The notes beneath the pieces are model-generated. The model saw nothing but the letters and a program-made list of their open reading frames with translations, did not search any database and was not told the DNA's origin. Positions 15,674-24,782 of a stretch of DNA of 53,650 bases are shown in pieces. A program made the translations under genes and the position numbers. The stretch is from assembly GCA_904419495.1 (NCBI GenBank), contig CAJFRV010000006.1, positions 1-53,650 of the forward strand. The letters run 5' to 3'. Each line of letters begins with the position of its first letter. Position 1 is the stretch's first letter. The stretch comes from an uncultured Clostridia bacterium. Lineage in GTDB: Bacteria > Bacillota > Clostridia > TANB77 > CAG-508.

Positions 15674-16260
15674 ATGTTAAATTGGAATGAATATTATAAA
15701 AAAACTGAACTAAAAAATCCCAGTATAATATTAAAAAAATTTTTTGAAATGAAATTAGATAATACTAATTTGAAAAGAGCAATTGATTTAGGATGTGGAT
15801 CTGGAAATGATACAATATATTTATTGAAAAAAAATTATTATGTAACAGCAGTAGATAAAGAGAAAAATGTCATAGATATAATTAAAAATAGAATATCTCA
15901 TACGTCTAATTTAAAGTTTATTATAGAAAAATTTGAAAATATTAAATTAGAAGAAAATCAAGCAGATTTAGTAGTTTCAAATCTTAGTATATATTTTTGC
16001 AATCCAAAGTTTTTTAAAAAATTTTGTAATCAATTTACGAATGCCATTTCAAAAAATGGATGTTTTGTAGGAAATTTCTTAGGAAAAGAAGATGAATGGA
16101 GTAAAGATGCTAATAGAACATTTGTAAATGAAAAGGAAATAAAAGATATATTTAAAAATTTTAAAATAATATATTTTAATGAAAAAAATACAAAAAGTTA
16201 ACAGCAAAAGGAACTATGAAATTTTGGCATGTTTATGAAATTATAGCTAAAAAACTATAA
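15674..16260 (+). CDS. Class I SAM methyltransferase with a poly-A frameshift
   Basis: The zero frame gives 175 aa with AIDLGCGSGNDTIYLL (SAM motif I), VTAVDKE (motif II) and ADLVVSNLSIYF (motif IV). It ends early at 16201. In the other frame the sequence continues K-L-T-A-K-G-T-M-K-F-W-H-V-Y-E-I-I-A-K-K-L and stops at 16260, which is how this family normally ends (TxxGxMKxWHxFEIxAxK). The shift is at the A7 run near 16181-16188 (GAAAAAAATAC); one more A restores the frame. This differs from the CGG sites and looks like homopolymer loss, transcript slippage or sequencing error. Confidence 0.7.
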
Positions 16261-16336
16261 ATATATATAAAAAGTTTTTGTGTATTTTGAATAAAATCTA
16301 AATAATTAATATTTAGATTTTATATTCAAAAATATT

Positions 16337-17272
16337 TTATAGGCTTAATCTCATAGGTGTAAATTGTACTCCATCAAGTAACTGTTCAGAAGAAACATCA
16401 ACAAAACCTAATTTATGATAAAACCCAACAGCATAAGGAGAAGAATTAACGGTAATAGTCTTTAAAAAGTGCTTATTTTCCTTACAAATTTTAATAACAT
16501 CATTAAATAAACTTCTAGCGATACCTTGTTTATGATACTGTTTATCCACAAATAATAACGAAATGTGGATAAAATCTTTGACAGCAATTATACCCACGAT
16601 AATATTATTGATAAAACAGCTATAAAAATATAAAGAACCATTTGAAAATTGTTCTGATATATTATTTATATCAATGAATTTATAAAATGATGCAACTCCT
16701 TCTTCAGAATAGTAAGGTGCTTCAAATTCATCAAAAACTTTATGCACTAAGTTTAAAGTTTCTGGTAAGTCTTCTTGCTTAATTTCTCTATATTCCAACT
16801 GAAAAGTTTTTTCCATCAAATACATATTTTCCTCATTTAAAACTTTTTGATTATCTTTATAACGATATCCTAATTTATAATAAAACTCGTGAGCAGTAAT
16901 GGAAGCTGGAACAATTAATTTTTTAAAATTACAGTGTATAGCATAATTTTCAATATTTTTGATTAAAAGATGACCAATACCTTCACCGTGATTTTCAGGT
17001 TTTACAAATACACTTAAAATATAATATTCATCAGGATTATACCAAGAAACATCTATTCCAGCAGTTCCAACAACTTCATTATCTTTTATAGCAACAAATA
17101 CTTTTTTTCTGTTTTTTAAAGTATCTTTTAATTTTTCTACAGTAAAATCTTTAGCCATTTCTTGTACTTTCTCAATACCATAATTTCTCACATTTACTTC
17201 TAATAAATTTCTAGTGATGATTGTTGAAATTTGTTCAACATAGCTTTCATTATATTCTTTAATTTCAATCAT
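16337..17272 (-). CDS. Tandem GNAT acetyltransferase (two domains)
   Basis: 311 aa with two GNAT folds. The first (about 1-150) has FVAIKDNEVVGTAGIDV, YILSVFVKPENHGEGIGHLL (acetyl-CoA loop H-G-E-G-I-G) and EFYYKLGYRY. The second (about 155-311) has YREIKQEDLPETLNLV, IIVGIIAVKD, LLFVDKQYHKQGIARSLF (K-Q-G-I-A) and GFYHKLGFVDV. Both CoA-binding loops look intact. The gene overlaps the preceding one by 4 nt (ATGA, 17269-17272), so it is translationally coupled to the PPase-VOC fusion. Substrate unknown. Confidence 0.85.
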   Translation of the reverse strand: MIEIKEYNESYVEQISTIITRNLLEVNVRNYGIEKVQEMAKDFTVEKLKDTLKNRKKVFVAIKDNEVVGTAGIDVSWYNPDEYYILSVFVKPENHGEGIGHLLIKNIENYAIHCNFKKLIVPASITAHEFYYKLGYRYKDNQKVLNEENMYLMEKTFQLEYREIKQEDLPETLNLVHKVFDEFEAPYYSEEGVASFYKFIDINNISEQFSNGSLYFYSCFINNIIVGIIAVKDFIHISLLFVDKQYHKQGIARSLFNDVIKICKENKHFLKTITVNSSPYAVGFYHKLGFVDVSSEQLLDGVQFTPMRLSL

Positions 17273-18042
17273 TTCATTACCTCTTTTTTACCTAAATCTT
17301 CAGAAAATCTTAGTAAATATCCATCTGGGTCTTGTACTAAAAATTCTTTATTTCCAAGTAATTTATCATTTTGTCTATACCAGTTTTCCTCAATATCAAA
17401 GGCAATTGGATAGTTCTGTTCCTTTAATTTTGAATAAATTTTATCAACAGAATCTACTTCTAATTGAAAATTGATACCATTTCCAAAAGGATAGGTAAGA
17501 GGGGCTAAGTTCCATTTCTCATTATCAGATAATTCTTGTAACATAAATTGAATCTCTCCCATTGAAAGAAATATAAATTTATTTTCAGGCCTTTCATATT
17601 CTACTTTAAATCCTAGAGTTTTATAAAATGCAAGACTGTTTTTTAAATTACTTACAGAAAGTTCAGGAATATTTTTATTAAATACAAAGTCATTATCATT
17701 TCGAATAATTTCACTTTCAAAAAAACGTTCTTGAAACTCTGTTAATGCTCTAATTTCTGTATTTGAATAATTTCTACCTTTTGGAACAATAATTAATTTA
17801 TCATCATTATCATTTGTTCTATGAATAATGGCAATGCATTTTCCTTGAAAGGTTTCCAAAGGTTCAAACACACCTAATATATAGCAGTCCAATTCCTCAT
17901 TATCTCCACTTATAGTATTTGGGACATATCCATAATTGACAGGATATATATGATTTGGGTATTTTTCGGAATGTCTACTACCTAATGGCCTATCAATTAT
18001 GACATCAACTATTTTATCTAAAAAATCTTTACTATTTGTCAT
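17269..18042 (-). CDS. Inorganic-pyrophosphatase-like / VOC domain fusion
   Basis: 257 aa. The first ~110 residues resemble a family I pyrophosphatase-like domain: VIDRPLGSRHSEKYPNHIYP then VNYGYVPNTISGDNEELDCYILG. Residues about 120-255 form a VOC (glyoxalase/bleomycin-resistance) domain: PELSVSNLKNSLAFYKTLGF, FIFLSMGEIQFMLQE, INFQLEVDSVD and KEFLVQDPDGYLLRF. The two modules are each known; the fusion is unusual. The gene overlaps the double GNAT gene by 4 nt. Possible roles are detoxification or resistance; this is inference. Confidence 0.75.
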   Translation of the reverse strand: MTNSKDFLDKIVDVIIDRPLGSRHSEKYPNHIYPVNYGYVPNTISGDNEELDCYILGVFEPLETFQGKCIAIIHRTNDNDDKLIIVPKGRNYSNTEIRALTEFQERFFESEIIRNDNDFVFNKNIPELSVSNLKNSLAFYKTLGFKVEYERPENKFIFLSMGEIQFMLQELSDNEKWNLAPLTYPFGNGINFQLEVDSVDKIYSKLKEQNYPIAFDIEENWYRQNDKLLGNKEFLVQDPDGYLLRFSEDLGKKEVMK

Positions 18043-18189
18043 TTTAACATTTCTCCCTTTATCAAAATATAGATATTTGTAAACAAAGTATATTATGAAA
18101 TTTTATAAAATTCAATAAGTTTCTAAATATTTACATTCCATTTTATCCGTGATAAAATAAGCACAGAAAGAAGAGAAAAGAGGGATAAA

Positions 18190-18720
18190 ATGAAAATATT
18201 AATGGGAACAAAAAATCAAGGAAAGATTGAAGGTGCTAAAAAAGCCTTTGAAAGATATTTTGATAATGTTAAAATAGAAGGAATATCAGTTGATTCAGAG
18301 GTGGGAGTACAGCCTATTAATAAAGAGATTATCATAGGTGCTAAAAACAGAGTAAAAAATGTAAAAGAATATGCTAAGAAAAATAATATAGAGGCAGACT
18401 ATTATGTAGCGAGTGAAGCAGGAATTACAGATTTATTAAATGAATGGATAGATATTAATGCAGTTGTTATTGAGAATAAAGAAGGAAAACAAAGTGTTGG
18501 AACAAGTCAAGGATTTCCAATCGATGCAAAATATATAGATGAAATAACGAGTACAGAACTTGGAAAAGTGATGGATAGAATTTTTAAAAGTCATGGATTA
18601 AATACCGGAAAAGGTGGAATTAGTATTTTAACACATGATGAGATATCTAGAATTGATTTAACAGAAAATGCATGTATTATGGCATTAATTAAATTTATTA
18701 ATAAAGGAATTTGGGAATAG
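18190..18720 (+). CDS. DUF84 (YjjX-like) inosine/xanthosine triphosphatase
   Basis: 176 aa starting MKILMGTKNQGKIEGAKKAF, the signature N-terminus of DUF84/YjjX house-cleaning NTPases. Other conserved parts are VDSEVGVQPINKEIIIGAKNR, YYVASEAGI and the C-terminal GKGGISILTHDEISRIDL. Family role: hydrolysis of ITP/XTP to keep deaminated purines out of nucleic acids. AGAGGGAT precedes the start. It heads a group of nucleotide-handling genes, though a 145-bp gap separates it from the next. Confidence 0.85.
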   Translation: MKILMGTKNQGKIEGAKKAFERYFDNVKIEGISVDSEVGVQPINKEIIIGAKNRVKNVKEYAKKNNIEADYYVASEAGITDLLNEWIDINAVVIENKEGKQSVGTSQGFPIDAKYIDEITSTELGKVMDRIFKSHGLNTGKGGISILTHDEISRIDLTENACIMALIKFINKGIWE

Positions 18721-18865
18721 CTTTTATCATATAAGAAAATTCATACAAAATTGTAAAATAATTTTAGTGTCAATCAATTTTTATACTTTATGAAAAATTA
18801 AAAAATAATCAAATTTTTCACAAAACAAAATATATTAAGAAAATGAAATAAAGAAAGGAGAAAAA

Positions 18866-19102
18866 ATGATGGAAAGAGAAGTAAAACCGGGACAAATATA
18901 TAGACATTTTAAAGGAACAACACATAAGATTATCTGCATTGCTAAACACTCAGAAACAAAAGAAGATTTAGTGATTTATACTCATGAAGAAGATAATGAA
19001 ATATGGGCTAGACCATTAAATATGTTTTTATCAGAAGTAGATCATGAAAAATATCCAGATGTAAAACAAACTTATCGATTTGAGCTTATAGAAGAAAATT
19101 AA
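18866..19102 (+). CDS. DUF1653 protein
   Basis: 78 aa with the DUF1653 pattern: GQIYRHFKGTTHKIICIAKH, ET-x-E-x-L-V-I-Y and IWARPLNMFLSEVD. The start could be 18866 or 18869; AAAGGAG lies 5-8 nt upstream of both. Small beta-barrel-like family of unknown function, often next to Nudix genes, as here. First gene of a closely packed operon reaching 23729. Confidence 0.85.
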   Translation: MMEREVKPGQIYRHFKGTTHKIICIAKHSETKEDLVIYTHEEDNEIWARPLNMFLSEVDHEKYPDVKQTYRFELIEEN

Positions 19103-19125
19103 AAAATATGAAAGGAAGAACAATT

Positions 19126-19536
19126 ATGAAAATATTAGTAATTTGTAGTAAAGCATTTTATAACAGAATTGATCCAATTAAACAAAAGTTAGAAGAAATG
19201 GGACATAGTATCGCATTACCAAATAGCTATGATAATCCGGGAGCAGAAAAAGAAGCATGGAGTTTGGGAGATAAGGCACATGCTGAATTTAAAAAAAGAA
19301 TGTTTCAACAAAGTGAAGCAACTATTTCAAACATGGATGCTGTGCTAACTTTAAATTTTGATAAAAATGGAAAGCCAAATTATATCGGCGGAGCAACATT
19401 TTTAGAGCTATACGAAGCTTTTATGAAAGGTAAAAAAATTTATATGTATAATCCAATTCCAGAAGGAATGCTATATGATGAAATAGCAGGGTTTTCACCA
19501 ATTGTCATAGACGGAAATTTAGATTTAGTAAAATAG
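19126..19536 (+). CDS. Nucleoside 2-deoxyribosyltransferase-like protein
   Basis: 136 aa from ATG 19126, chosen because AAAGGAAG (19111-19118) is about 7 nt upstream; an in-frame ATG at 19108 has no ribosome site. It starts MKILVICSKAF and has AEFKKRMFQQSEATISNMDAVLTLN and GGATFLELYEAFMKGKKIYMYN. The D-A-V-L-x-L-N and G-x-x-T-x-x-E-x-x-x-A positions fit the NDT-like fold that breaks or exchanges N-glycosidic bonds. Substrate unknown; context suggests nucleotide salvage. Confidence 0.65.
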   Translation: MKILVICSKAFYNRIDPIKQKLEEMGHSIALPNSYDNPGAEKEAWSLGDKAHAEFKKRMFQQSEATISNMDAVLTLNFDKNGKPNYIGGATFLELYEAFMKGKKIYMYNPIPEGMLYDEIAGFSPIVIDGNLDLVK

Positions 19537-19546
19537 GGAGAATTTT

Positions 19547-20065
19547 ATGGAATTATTTTCGGATGAAGTAAAAAATATGAAAGAATTGGAACAAATTTTA
19601 CAAAATAAAAAAGGAATACCTAAAGAATATAAAGTAGCAGTGATTGTATTTGCATTTGATAAAGATAAGAAACTTATTTTACAAAGAAGAGGACCGGGTT
19701 GTAGGGATGAAAGATTTAAACTAGAAGGAATTGGTGGAGGAGTTAAACCAACAGACCCAGATTTTAGAAGTGCATTACATAGAGAAATTGTCGAAGAAGT
19801 TGGAGAAAATGCTCAAATTTCTATTGATACATTTATTACAGCTATTGGAGAAAAAACATTAGATTTGAGAAATAACAAAGAAAAATATTGGATATTACTA
19901 GCATATAAAGGCACATTACAAGATGGAGAGCTAGAAATTGCAGAACCAGATAAAAATTTAGGATATGAAAGATATGTACTAGACAAAGTAGATGAAAATG
20001 AATTAAGTGCTGCAGCGAAAAATTTTTATCAAATCATGAAAGAAAATAAGAAGCATATATTTTAA
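19547..20065 (+). CDS. Nudix hydrolase
   Basis: 172 aa. The Nudix box is seen as GGGVKPTDPDFRSALHREIVEEVGE (about residues 65-88; R-E-x-x-E-E-x-G intact, with the upstream spacing slightly altered). It is preceded by VAVIVFAFDKDKKLILQRRG. Nudix enzymes cleave nucleoside diphosphates linked to another moiety. The gene begins 10 nt after the NDT-like gene stop, in the same operon. Substrate cannot be read from sequence. Confidence 0.85.
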   Translation: MELFSDEVKNMKELEQILQNKKGIPKEYKVAVIVFAFDKDKKLILQRRGPGCRDERFKLEGIGGGVKPTDPDFRSALHREIVEEVGENAQISIDTFITAIGEKTLDLRNNKEKYWILLAYKGTLQDGELEIAEPDKNLGYERYVLDKVDENELSAAAKNFYQIMKENKKHIF

Positions 20066-20094
20066 TAGATAATTATTTTTTAGGAGATATTAAT

Positions 20095-20670
20095 ATGGAT
20101 AATATAGTGGAAAAGGTAAGAGAGGAACTATTAAAAAGATGTCAAATATATAAAGAAAAAAATGGATATGACTTTTGGGGAGATCATATACAATATGTTG
20201 TGAAAAATGCAGTTTATTTAGCTAAAAGATATGGAGCAGATGTAGAGATTGTAGAATTAGGCGCATTACTGCATGATATTGCTATGCCATCAGAATATGG
20301 AGAAAGGGAAAAACATCATATTTATGGAGCAGAAATAGCAGAAGAGTTATTAAGCAAATATAACTATCCAAGAGAGAAAATAGAACAAGTGAAAAATTGT
20401 GTATTAAATCATCGAGGTAGTCGAGATAGACCAAGAAACACTATAGAAGAACAATGTGTAGCAGATGCAGATGTCATAGCACATTTTGACTGTATTCCTT
20501 CTTTATTTCATTTGGTTTATAAAGAAAAACATATGGATATTAAAGAGGGAACAGAATATGTGAAAAAGAAATTAGAAAGAGACTATAACAAACTGAGTCC
20601 TAAAACAAGAGAAGAGTTAAAAGATAGATATGAAAATATCATAAAAGTCTTATTTGTTGAAGAAAAATAG
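20095..20670 (+). CDS. HD-domain phosphohydrolase
   Basis: 191 aa with H...HD...D metal ligands: DHIQYVVKNAVYLAKRYGAD, LGALLHDIAMP, HHIYGAEIAEELL, NCVLNHRG and ADADVIAHFD. This is the HD superfamily of nucleotide or nucleic acid phosphohydrolases. Third enzyme of the operon, 29 nt after the Nudix gene, with an AGGAG site. Confidence 0.85.
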   Translation: MDNIVEKVREELLKRCQIYKEKNGYDFWGDHIQYVVKNAVYLAKRYGADVEIVELGALLHDIAMPSEYGEREKHHIYGAEIAEELLSKYNYPREKIEQVKNCVLNHRGSRDRPRNTIEEQCVADADVIAHFDCIPSLFHLVYKEKHMDIKEGTEYVKKKLERDYNKLSPKTREELKDRYENIIKVLFVEEK

Positions 20671-20678
20671 GAGGCAGT

Positions 20679-21308
20679 ATGAAGACAATAGAAATATATA
20701 ACAAATATCATTTACCCAAAAATCTACAAATGCATATGCTAAGAGTGTCGGCATGTACAAATCTTATTCTAGATAACTGGATTGGAAAACCAATAGATAA
20801 AAAAGCAATTACAAGGGTATCTTTATTACATGATATGGGAAATATGGTAAAAATACCAGAAGAGGAGATTCAAGATAAAGATTTTATAGAAATCAGAAGA
20901 AAATATTACGAAAAATATGGAACAAATGACCATGAAATTAATATGGTAATTGGAAGAAAGGAGGGGTTATCAGATAAAGAATTACAAATTTTGGATGGAA
21001 AACGTTCCAGAAAAAATGAACAAACAGCAAAATCAGATAATTATGAAATCAAAATATGTGCCTATTGTGACCAAAGAGTTGCACCAGATGGGGTAGTTAG
21101 TTTAAAAGAGAGATTAGAAGATGCAAAGAAACGATATAAAGATAGACCATTATCCGTATGGTCTAATGAAGAAAAAGCAAATCAATTAATCAAATGGGCA
21201 TTACAGATTGAAGAACAGATTATGAAATATTGTAATTTAAATCCAGACGATATTAATAATCAATCTATACAAGTATATATAGATAGATTAAAAGAATATG
21301 AAATATAG
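20679..21308 (+). CDS. HD-domain protein
   Basis: 209 aa. LQMHMLRVSACTNLILDNW supplies the first His and VSLLHDMGNMVK the HD pair; the later Asp could be in KICAYCDQRVAPDG. It starts 8 nt after the previous HD gene with an AGGAGG site. Likely a phosphohydrolase; substrate unknown. Confidence 0.8.
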   Translation: MKTIEIYNKYHLPKNLQMHMLRVSACTNLILDNWIGKPIDKKAITRVSLLHDMGNMVKIPEEEIQDKDFIEIRRKYYEKYGTNDHEINMVIGRKEGLSDKELQILDGKRSRKNEQTAKSDNYEIKICAYCDQRVAPDGVVSLKERLEDAKKRYKDRPLSVWSNEEKANQLIKWALQIEEQIMKYCNLNPDDINNQSIQVYIDRLKEYEI

Positions 21309-21319
21309 GAGTAACAAAC

Positions 21320-21847
21320 ATGGAAGAACTAATAGATGTTTTAAATGAAGATGGAACAAAAACAGGAGAGGTTGTAACAAGAAAAGAAGTACATGAAAGA
21401 GGTTTATGGCATAGAATTGTTGTCATTGCAGTAATTGATAAAGAAGGGCATTTATTAATGCAACAAAGGTCTAAATATGTAAAAACAAATCCAGAAAAAT
21501 GGGATGTGTCTGTTGCAGGGCATGTGTCAGCAGGACAAACCTCTATGGGAGCAGCTATAAGGGAAGTAAAAGAAGAAATAGGATTAGAGATAAAACAGGA
21601 GGAATTAACATATATAACTACATACAGTGAACCTACAAGAAGACAAGGGGATATTATTGACAATCAATTCTTTGATTTTTATATTGTCATAAAGCCTAAA
21701 ATTGAGATAGAAAGCATACACATACAAGAAAGTGAAGTTGAAAATGTAAAATTATGTGATTTAGAAGAAGTGAAAGATAAATTGGAAAATAATATGGTAG
21801 TAAAAAGAGATATTGTATATAAAGAAATATTGCAATATTTAAAATAG
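21320..21847 (+). CDS. Nudix hydrolase (IDI-like subgroup)
   Basis: 175 aa. Begins with VLNEDGTKTGEVVTRKEVHERG and LWHRIVVIAVIDKEGHLLMQQ, as in isopentenyl-diphosphate isomerase-like Nudix proteins. The box is GHVSAGQTSMGAAIREVKEE (about residues 70-89) followed by IGL. It starts 11 nt after the preceding HD gene with TAGGAG. Pyrophosphohydrolase activity is likely; IDI function itself is not supported. Confidence 0.87.
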   Translation: MEELIDVLNEDGTKTGEVVTRKEVHERGLWHRIVVIAVIDKEGHLLMQQRSKYVKTNPEKWDVSVAGHVSAGQTSMGAAIREVKEEIGLEIKQEELTYITTYSEPTRRQGDIIDNQFFDFYIVIKPKIEIESIHIQESEVENVKLCDLEEVKDKLENNMVVKRDIVYKEILQYLK

Positions 21848-21866
21848 AATAGGAGAGTATGTTAAA

Positions 21867-22514
21867 ATGGAAGAAATAAATAAAAATTTAAAAGAATATA
21901 TTGAAAAAAATGTGTTACCACAATATGATACAAATAATGTAGGAGGACATGGAAAAGAACATATAGAAACAGTCATTAATAGAAGTTTTGAAATTGTAAA
22001 TGAATTTCATTTAGATGTTAATAAAGATATGGTATATACGATTGCGGCATTTCATGATATTGGATATAGGGAAAATCCAGATCAACATGAAGAAGTATCA
22101 AGCGAAAAATTTAAACAAGATAAGGAAATGGAAAAATTCTTCAATGTAGAAGAAAGAAATATCATTGCAGAAGCAATTGTTGACCACAGAGCAAGTCTTG
22201 AATATGAAGCAAGAAGTATTTATGGAAAAATTGTTTCTTCAGCAGATAGAGAAACATCAGTAGAAAATATGCTTACAAGGTCAATATTATATCAAGCAGA
22301 CAAGCATAAAGCTGAAAATCCAAGTTTAGGACAAGTAATAGAATATTCATATAAAAAATTATCAAGTAAATATGGAAAAGGTGGATATGCAAAAATGTAT
22401 TATCCAGATGAAAAATATAAAAACTATTTAAATAAAATGCAAGAACTATTAGAAAATAAAGAAAAATTTATAGAAGCAGAAATGGATTTAGCAAAAAGAT
22501 TAGGAAGAGTATAA
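21867..22514 (+). CDS. HD-domain phosphohydrolase
   Basis: 215 aa: GGHGKEHIETVINRSFEI, TIAAFHDIGYRENPDQHEEVS, IVDHRAS and IVSSADRET give a complete H-HD-H-H-D set as in YfbR/YedJ-type HD hydrolases. It is the third HD gene of the operon and is followed 3 nt later by the low-molecular-weight phosphatase. Confidence 0.87.
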   Translation: MEEINKNLKEYIEKNVLPQYDTNNVGGHGKEHIETVINRSFEIVNEFHLDVNKDMVYTIAAFHDIGYRENPDQHEEVSSEKFKQDKEMEKFFNVEERNIIAEAIVDHRASLEYEARSIYGKIVSSADRETSVENMLTRSILYQADKHKAENPSLGQVIEYSYKKLSSKYGKGGYAKMYYPDEKYKNYLNKMQELLENKEKFIEAEMDLAKRLGRV

Positions 22515-22517
22515 AAT

Positions 22518-22982
22518 ATGATTAAAGTATTATTTGTATGCTTAGGAAATATCTGTAGATCTCCTATGGCAGAATATGTTTTCAAAGATATGGTAAAAAA
22601 GAAAGGCTTAGAAAAACAATTTTCTATTGACTCAGCAGCTACAAGTTATGAGGAAATAGGCAATGATATGCATTATGGAACAAAAGATAAATTAGATGAA
22701 GTAGGAATTCCATATACAAAACATAAAGCAAGAAGAATTGAAAAACAAGATTATGAAAAATATGACTATATCATTGGAATGGAAGAAAGCAATATCCGAA
22801 ATATCTTAAGAATTATAGGAAATGATAAAGATAATAAAATATATAAACTTTTAGATTTTTCAAAAAATCCAAGAGATATTGCAGATCCATGGTATACAGG
22901 AAACTTTACAGTTACTTATAAAGATATCGTGGAAGGCTGTACAGGATTTATGGAATATTTGACAAAGAACCATAAGATTTAA
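22518..22982 (+). CDS. Low-molecular-weight protein tyrosine phosphatase
   Basis: 154 aa, the normal length. VLFVCLGNICRSPMAEYVF contains the C-x5-R-S P-loop (C8 to R14) and LLDFSKNPRDIADPWY contains the catalytic D-P-W-Y. It hydrolyses phosphotyrosine or arginine phosphate in family members. It is in the same operon, 3 nt after the HD gene. Confidence 0.93.
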   Translation: MIKVLFVCLGNICRSPMAEYVFKDMVKKKGLEKQFSIDSAATSYEEIGNDMHYGTKDKLDEVGIPYTKHKARRIEKQDYEKYDYIIGMEESNIRNILRIIGNDKDNKIYKLLDFSKNPRDIADPWYTGNFTVTYKDIVEGCTGFMEYLTKNHKI

Positions 22983-22994
22983 AAGAGGTAATAA

Positions 22995-23729
22995 ATGGCA
23001 AACTATTATATAAAAATCAAGGAAAAAGAAATTCCAGTTATTATTAGAAATTATAGGCATACCAGTTCTATAAAAATATATTTCAGAGGAAACGTATTAA
23101 ATATTAGTAAATCTAAATATTTATCAAAGAAAAAAATGTTAGAAGTTATTAAACAAAACGAAGAACAAATATATGAACAATATCTTAAAATTATTTCAAA
23201 AGAAAATGACAAAATGAAACATTGGTATACAGGAGAGAAGATAAGCTATAAAGGTGAAGATTTTTGTATACAAATAGAATATGTTTCTAAAAAAAGAATA
23301 AAAATTATCTTAGATGAAGAAAATAAGGTATTTATCATAGAAATACCAGAAACATTGAAAAATGAAGATAATAAAGTAATTATTGATAAGCATGTAAAAA
23401 GATTTCTTTGTATAAAAACAAAAGAATATCTAGAAAATCGATTACCATATTGGAGTCAAAAAATGAAAACAGAATACTATGAATGCAAGGTAGGAGATGC
23501 AACAAGCAAATATGGTAGTTGTGTTCCAAGCAAAAAAGCATTGCATTTTAGTAATAGACTCATCATGTTACCAAAAGATAAAATAGACGCCATTATTGTT
23601 CATGAATTATCTCATATGACATATGCTAATCATAGTAGAAAGTTTTATGATTTAGTTCAAGAATATATACCAAATTATTTTGAGATTGATAAATGGTTAA
23701 AGAAAAATGTGAAGAGAGTTATGATATAG
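22995..23729 (+). CDS. YgjP-like M48-type metallopeptidase (DUF45)
   Basis: 244 aa. The C-terminal part has YGSCVPSKKALHFSNRLIML, IIVHELSHMTYANHSRKFY (H-E-L-x-H zinc motif plus a third His) and ends KWLKKN. The N-terminal domain is strand-rich with PVIIRNYRHTSSIKIYF. DUF45/YgjP is a SprT/M48-like predicted metalloprotease. Last gene of the operon; the inverted repeat at 23745 follows directly. Confidence 0.87.
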   Translation: MANYYIKIKEKEIPVIIRNYRHTSSIKIYFRGNVLNISKSKYLSKKKMLEVIKQNEEQIYEQYLKIISKENDKMKHWYTGEKISYKGEDFCIQIEYVSKKRIKIILDEENKVFIIEIPETLKNEDNKVIIDKHVKRFLCIKTKEYLENRLPYWSQKMKTEYYECKVGDATSKYGSCVPSKKALHFSNRLIMLPKDKIDAIIVHELSHMTYANHSRKFYDLVQEYIPNYFEIDKWLKKNVKRVMI

Positions 23730-23744
23730 AAGAGATTTTTTAGA

Positions 23745-23865
23745 ATTTTGAGAGGATTTTGGGGACGGAGAAAAAAATCATTATTTTTTAAGTTAAAACT
23801 AATATTAAGTTTTTGACAAAATTTAATCGTGATTTTCTTCTCCGTCCCCAAAATCCTCTCAAAAT
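23745..23865. repeat. Long inverted repeat with GGGGACGGAG core, copy 1
   Basis: The 27-nt arm at 23745-23771 (ATTTTGAGAGGATTTTGGGG, then ACGGAGA) is perfectly complementary to 23839-23865. The ~67-nt centre is AT-rich. The element sits between two convergent genes and could also stop transcription both ways. Cores of GGGGACGG type are known in Firmicutes as REP/MITE-like elements moved by RAYT-type transposases; no transposase is in the window. Confidence 0.85.
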
Positions 23866-23870
23866 CTTCA

Positions 23871-24782
23871 TTATTTATAATATTTTCCTTGAAACAAATT
23901 TTCCTCTTTTAATTTTTTATCTAAACCATTTAAAATCCATTTTTTGTGCAAATCCCATTTAGGAGCAATTAATATATCCTTAGGAGCATCACCAGATATT
24001 CTATGAATCACAATATCAGGAGAAATATGTGAAAGAATATATGTTAAGCAATCTAAATAGTATTCTAAAGAAATAGGTGTATATTGATTTTTGTTATACA
24101 TATCAGCTAAACCAGTATTTTTTACTACATAAGTATTATGAATTTTTAATCCTTGAATGTGATGCTGGTTTATAAAGTTTACCGTATTTTGTATATCCTC
24201 GAAAGTTTCGTCTGGCAATCCTACCATAATATGAGTAATTATATCAATATTATATCTATTAAGTAATTCAACGGCTTTAGTAAATTGCTTATTTGTATAT
24301 TGTCTATTAATCAATTTTCCAATTTCCTCATTAGATGTTTGTAATCCTAATTCTACAGATACATAATATTTATCAGTATAAGAATGTAGAAGCTTTACAA
24401 TATCTTCATTAATGCAGTCAGGTCTTGTAGCAACTGATAATCCGATAATTTTAGAATTGATTAATGCACTGTTATACTTTTTCTTCAAGTTATTAAGAGA
24501 ATCATATGTATTTGAAAAATTTTGAAAATAAACAATAAATTTATTAGCCCTATTAGAACGAGGAGATTTAAAATAATCTTCTACTTGTGCGGAAATATCT
24601 TTATAGGGATCTAGATGTTCTCCAGAACCACATTCACTACAAAAGATGCAACCAGAATGACTTAAAGTTCCATCTCTATTAGGACAAGTAAAATGTCCAT
24701 TGATACATATTTTTAAAATGCGTTCTCCAAATTTACTTTTATAATATTCATTTAATTTATGATACCTATACATATTTTTCAT
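23871..24782 (-). CDS. TIGR01212-family (YhcC-like) radical SAM protein
   Basis: 303 aa: RYHKLNEYYKSKFGERILKI, then CPNRDGTLSHSGCIFCSECGSG, the C-x14-C-x2-C arrangement of this family. Other marks are IVYFQNFSNTYDSLNNLKKK, IIGLSVATRPDCI, YYVSVELGLQTSNEE and THIMVGLPDETFEDI. A YhcC-like radical SAM enzyme; likely RNA or small-molecule modification, substrate unknown. Start at 24782 or 24773 (both Met); no neighbour is co-oriented upstream. Confidence 0.92.
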   Translation of the reverse strand: MKNMYRYHKLNEYYKSKFGERILKICINGHFTCPNRDGTLSHSGCIFCSECGSGEHLDPYKDISAQVEDYFKSPRSNRANKFIVYFQNFSNTYDSLNNLKKKYNSALINSKIIGLSVATRPDCINEDIVKLLHSYTDKYYVSVELGLQTSNEEIGKLINRQYTNKQFTKAVELLNRYNIDIITHIMVGLPDETFEDIQNTVNFINQHHIQGLKIHNTYVVKNTGLADMYNKNQYTPISLEYYLDCLTYILSHISPDIVIHRISGDAPKDILIAPKWDLHKKWILNGLDKKLKEENLFQGKYYK

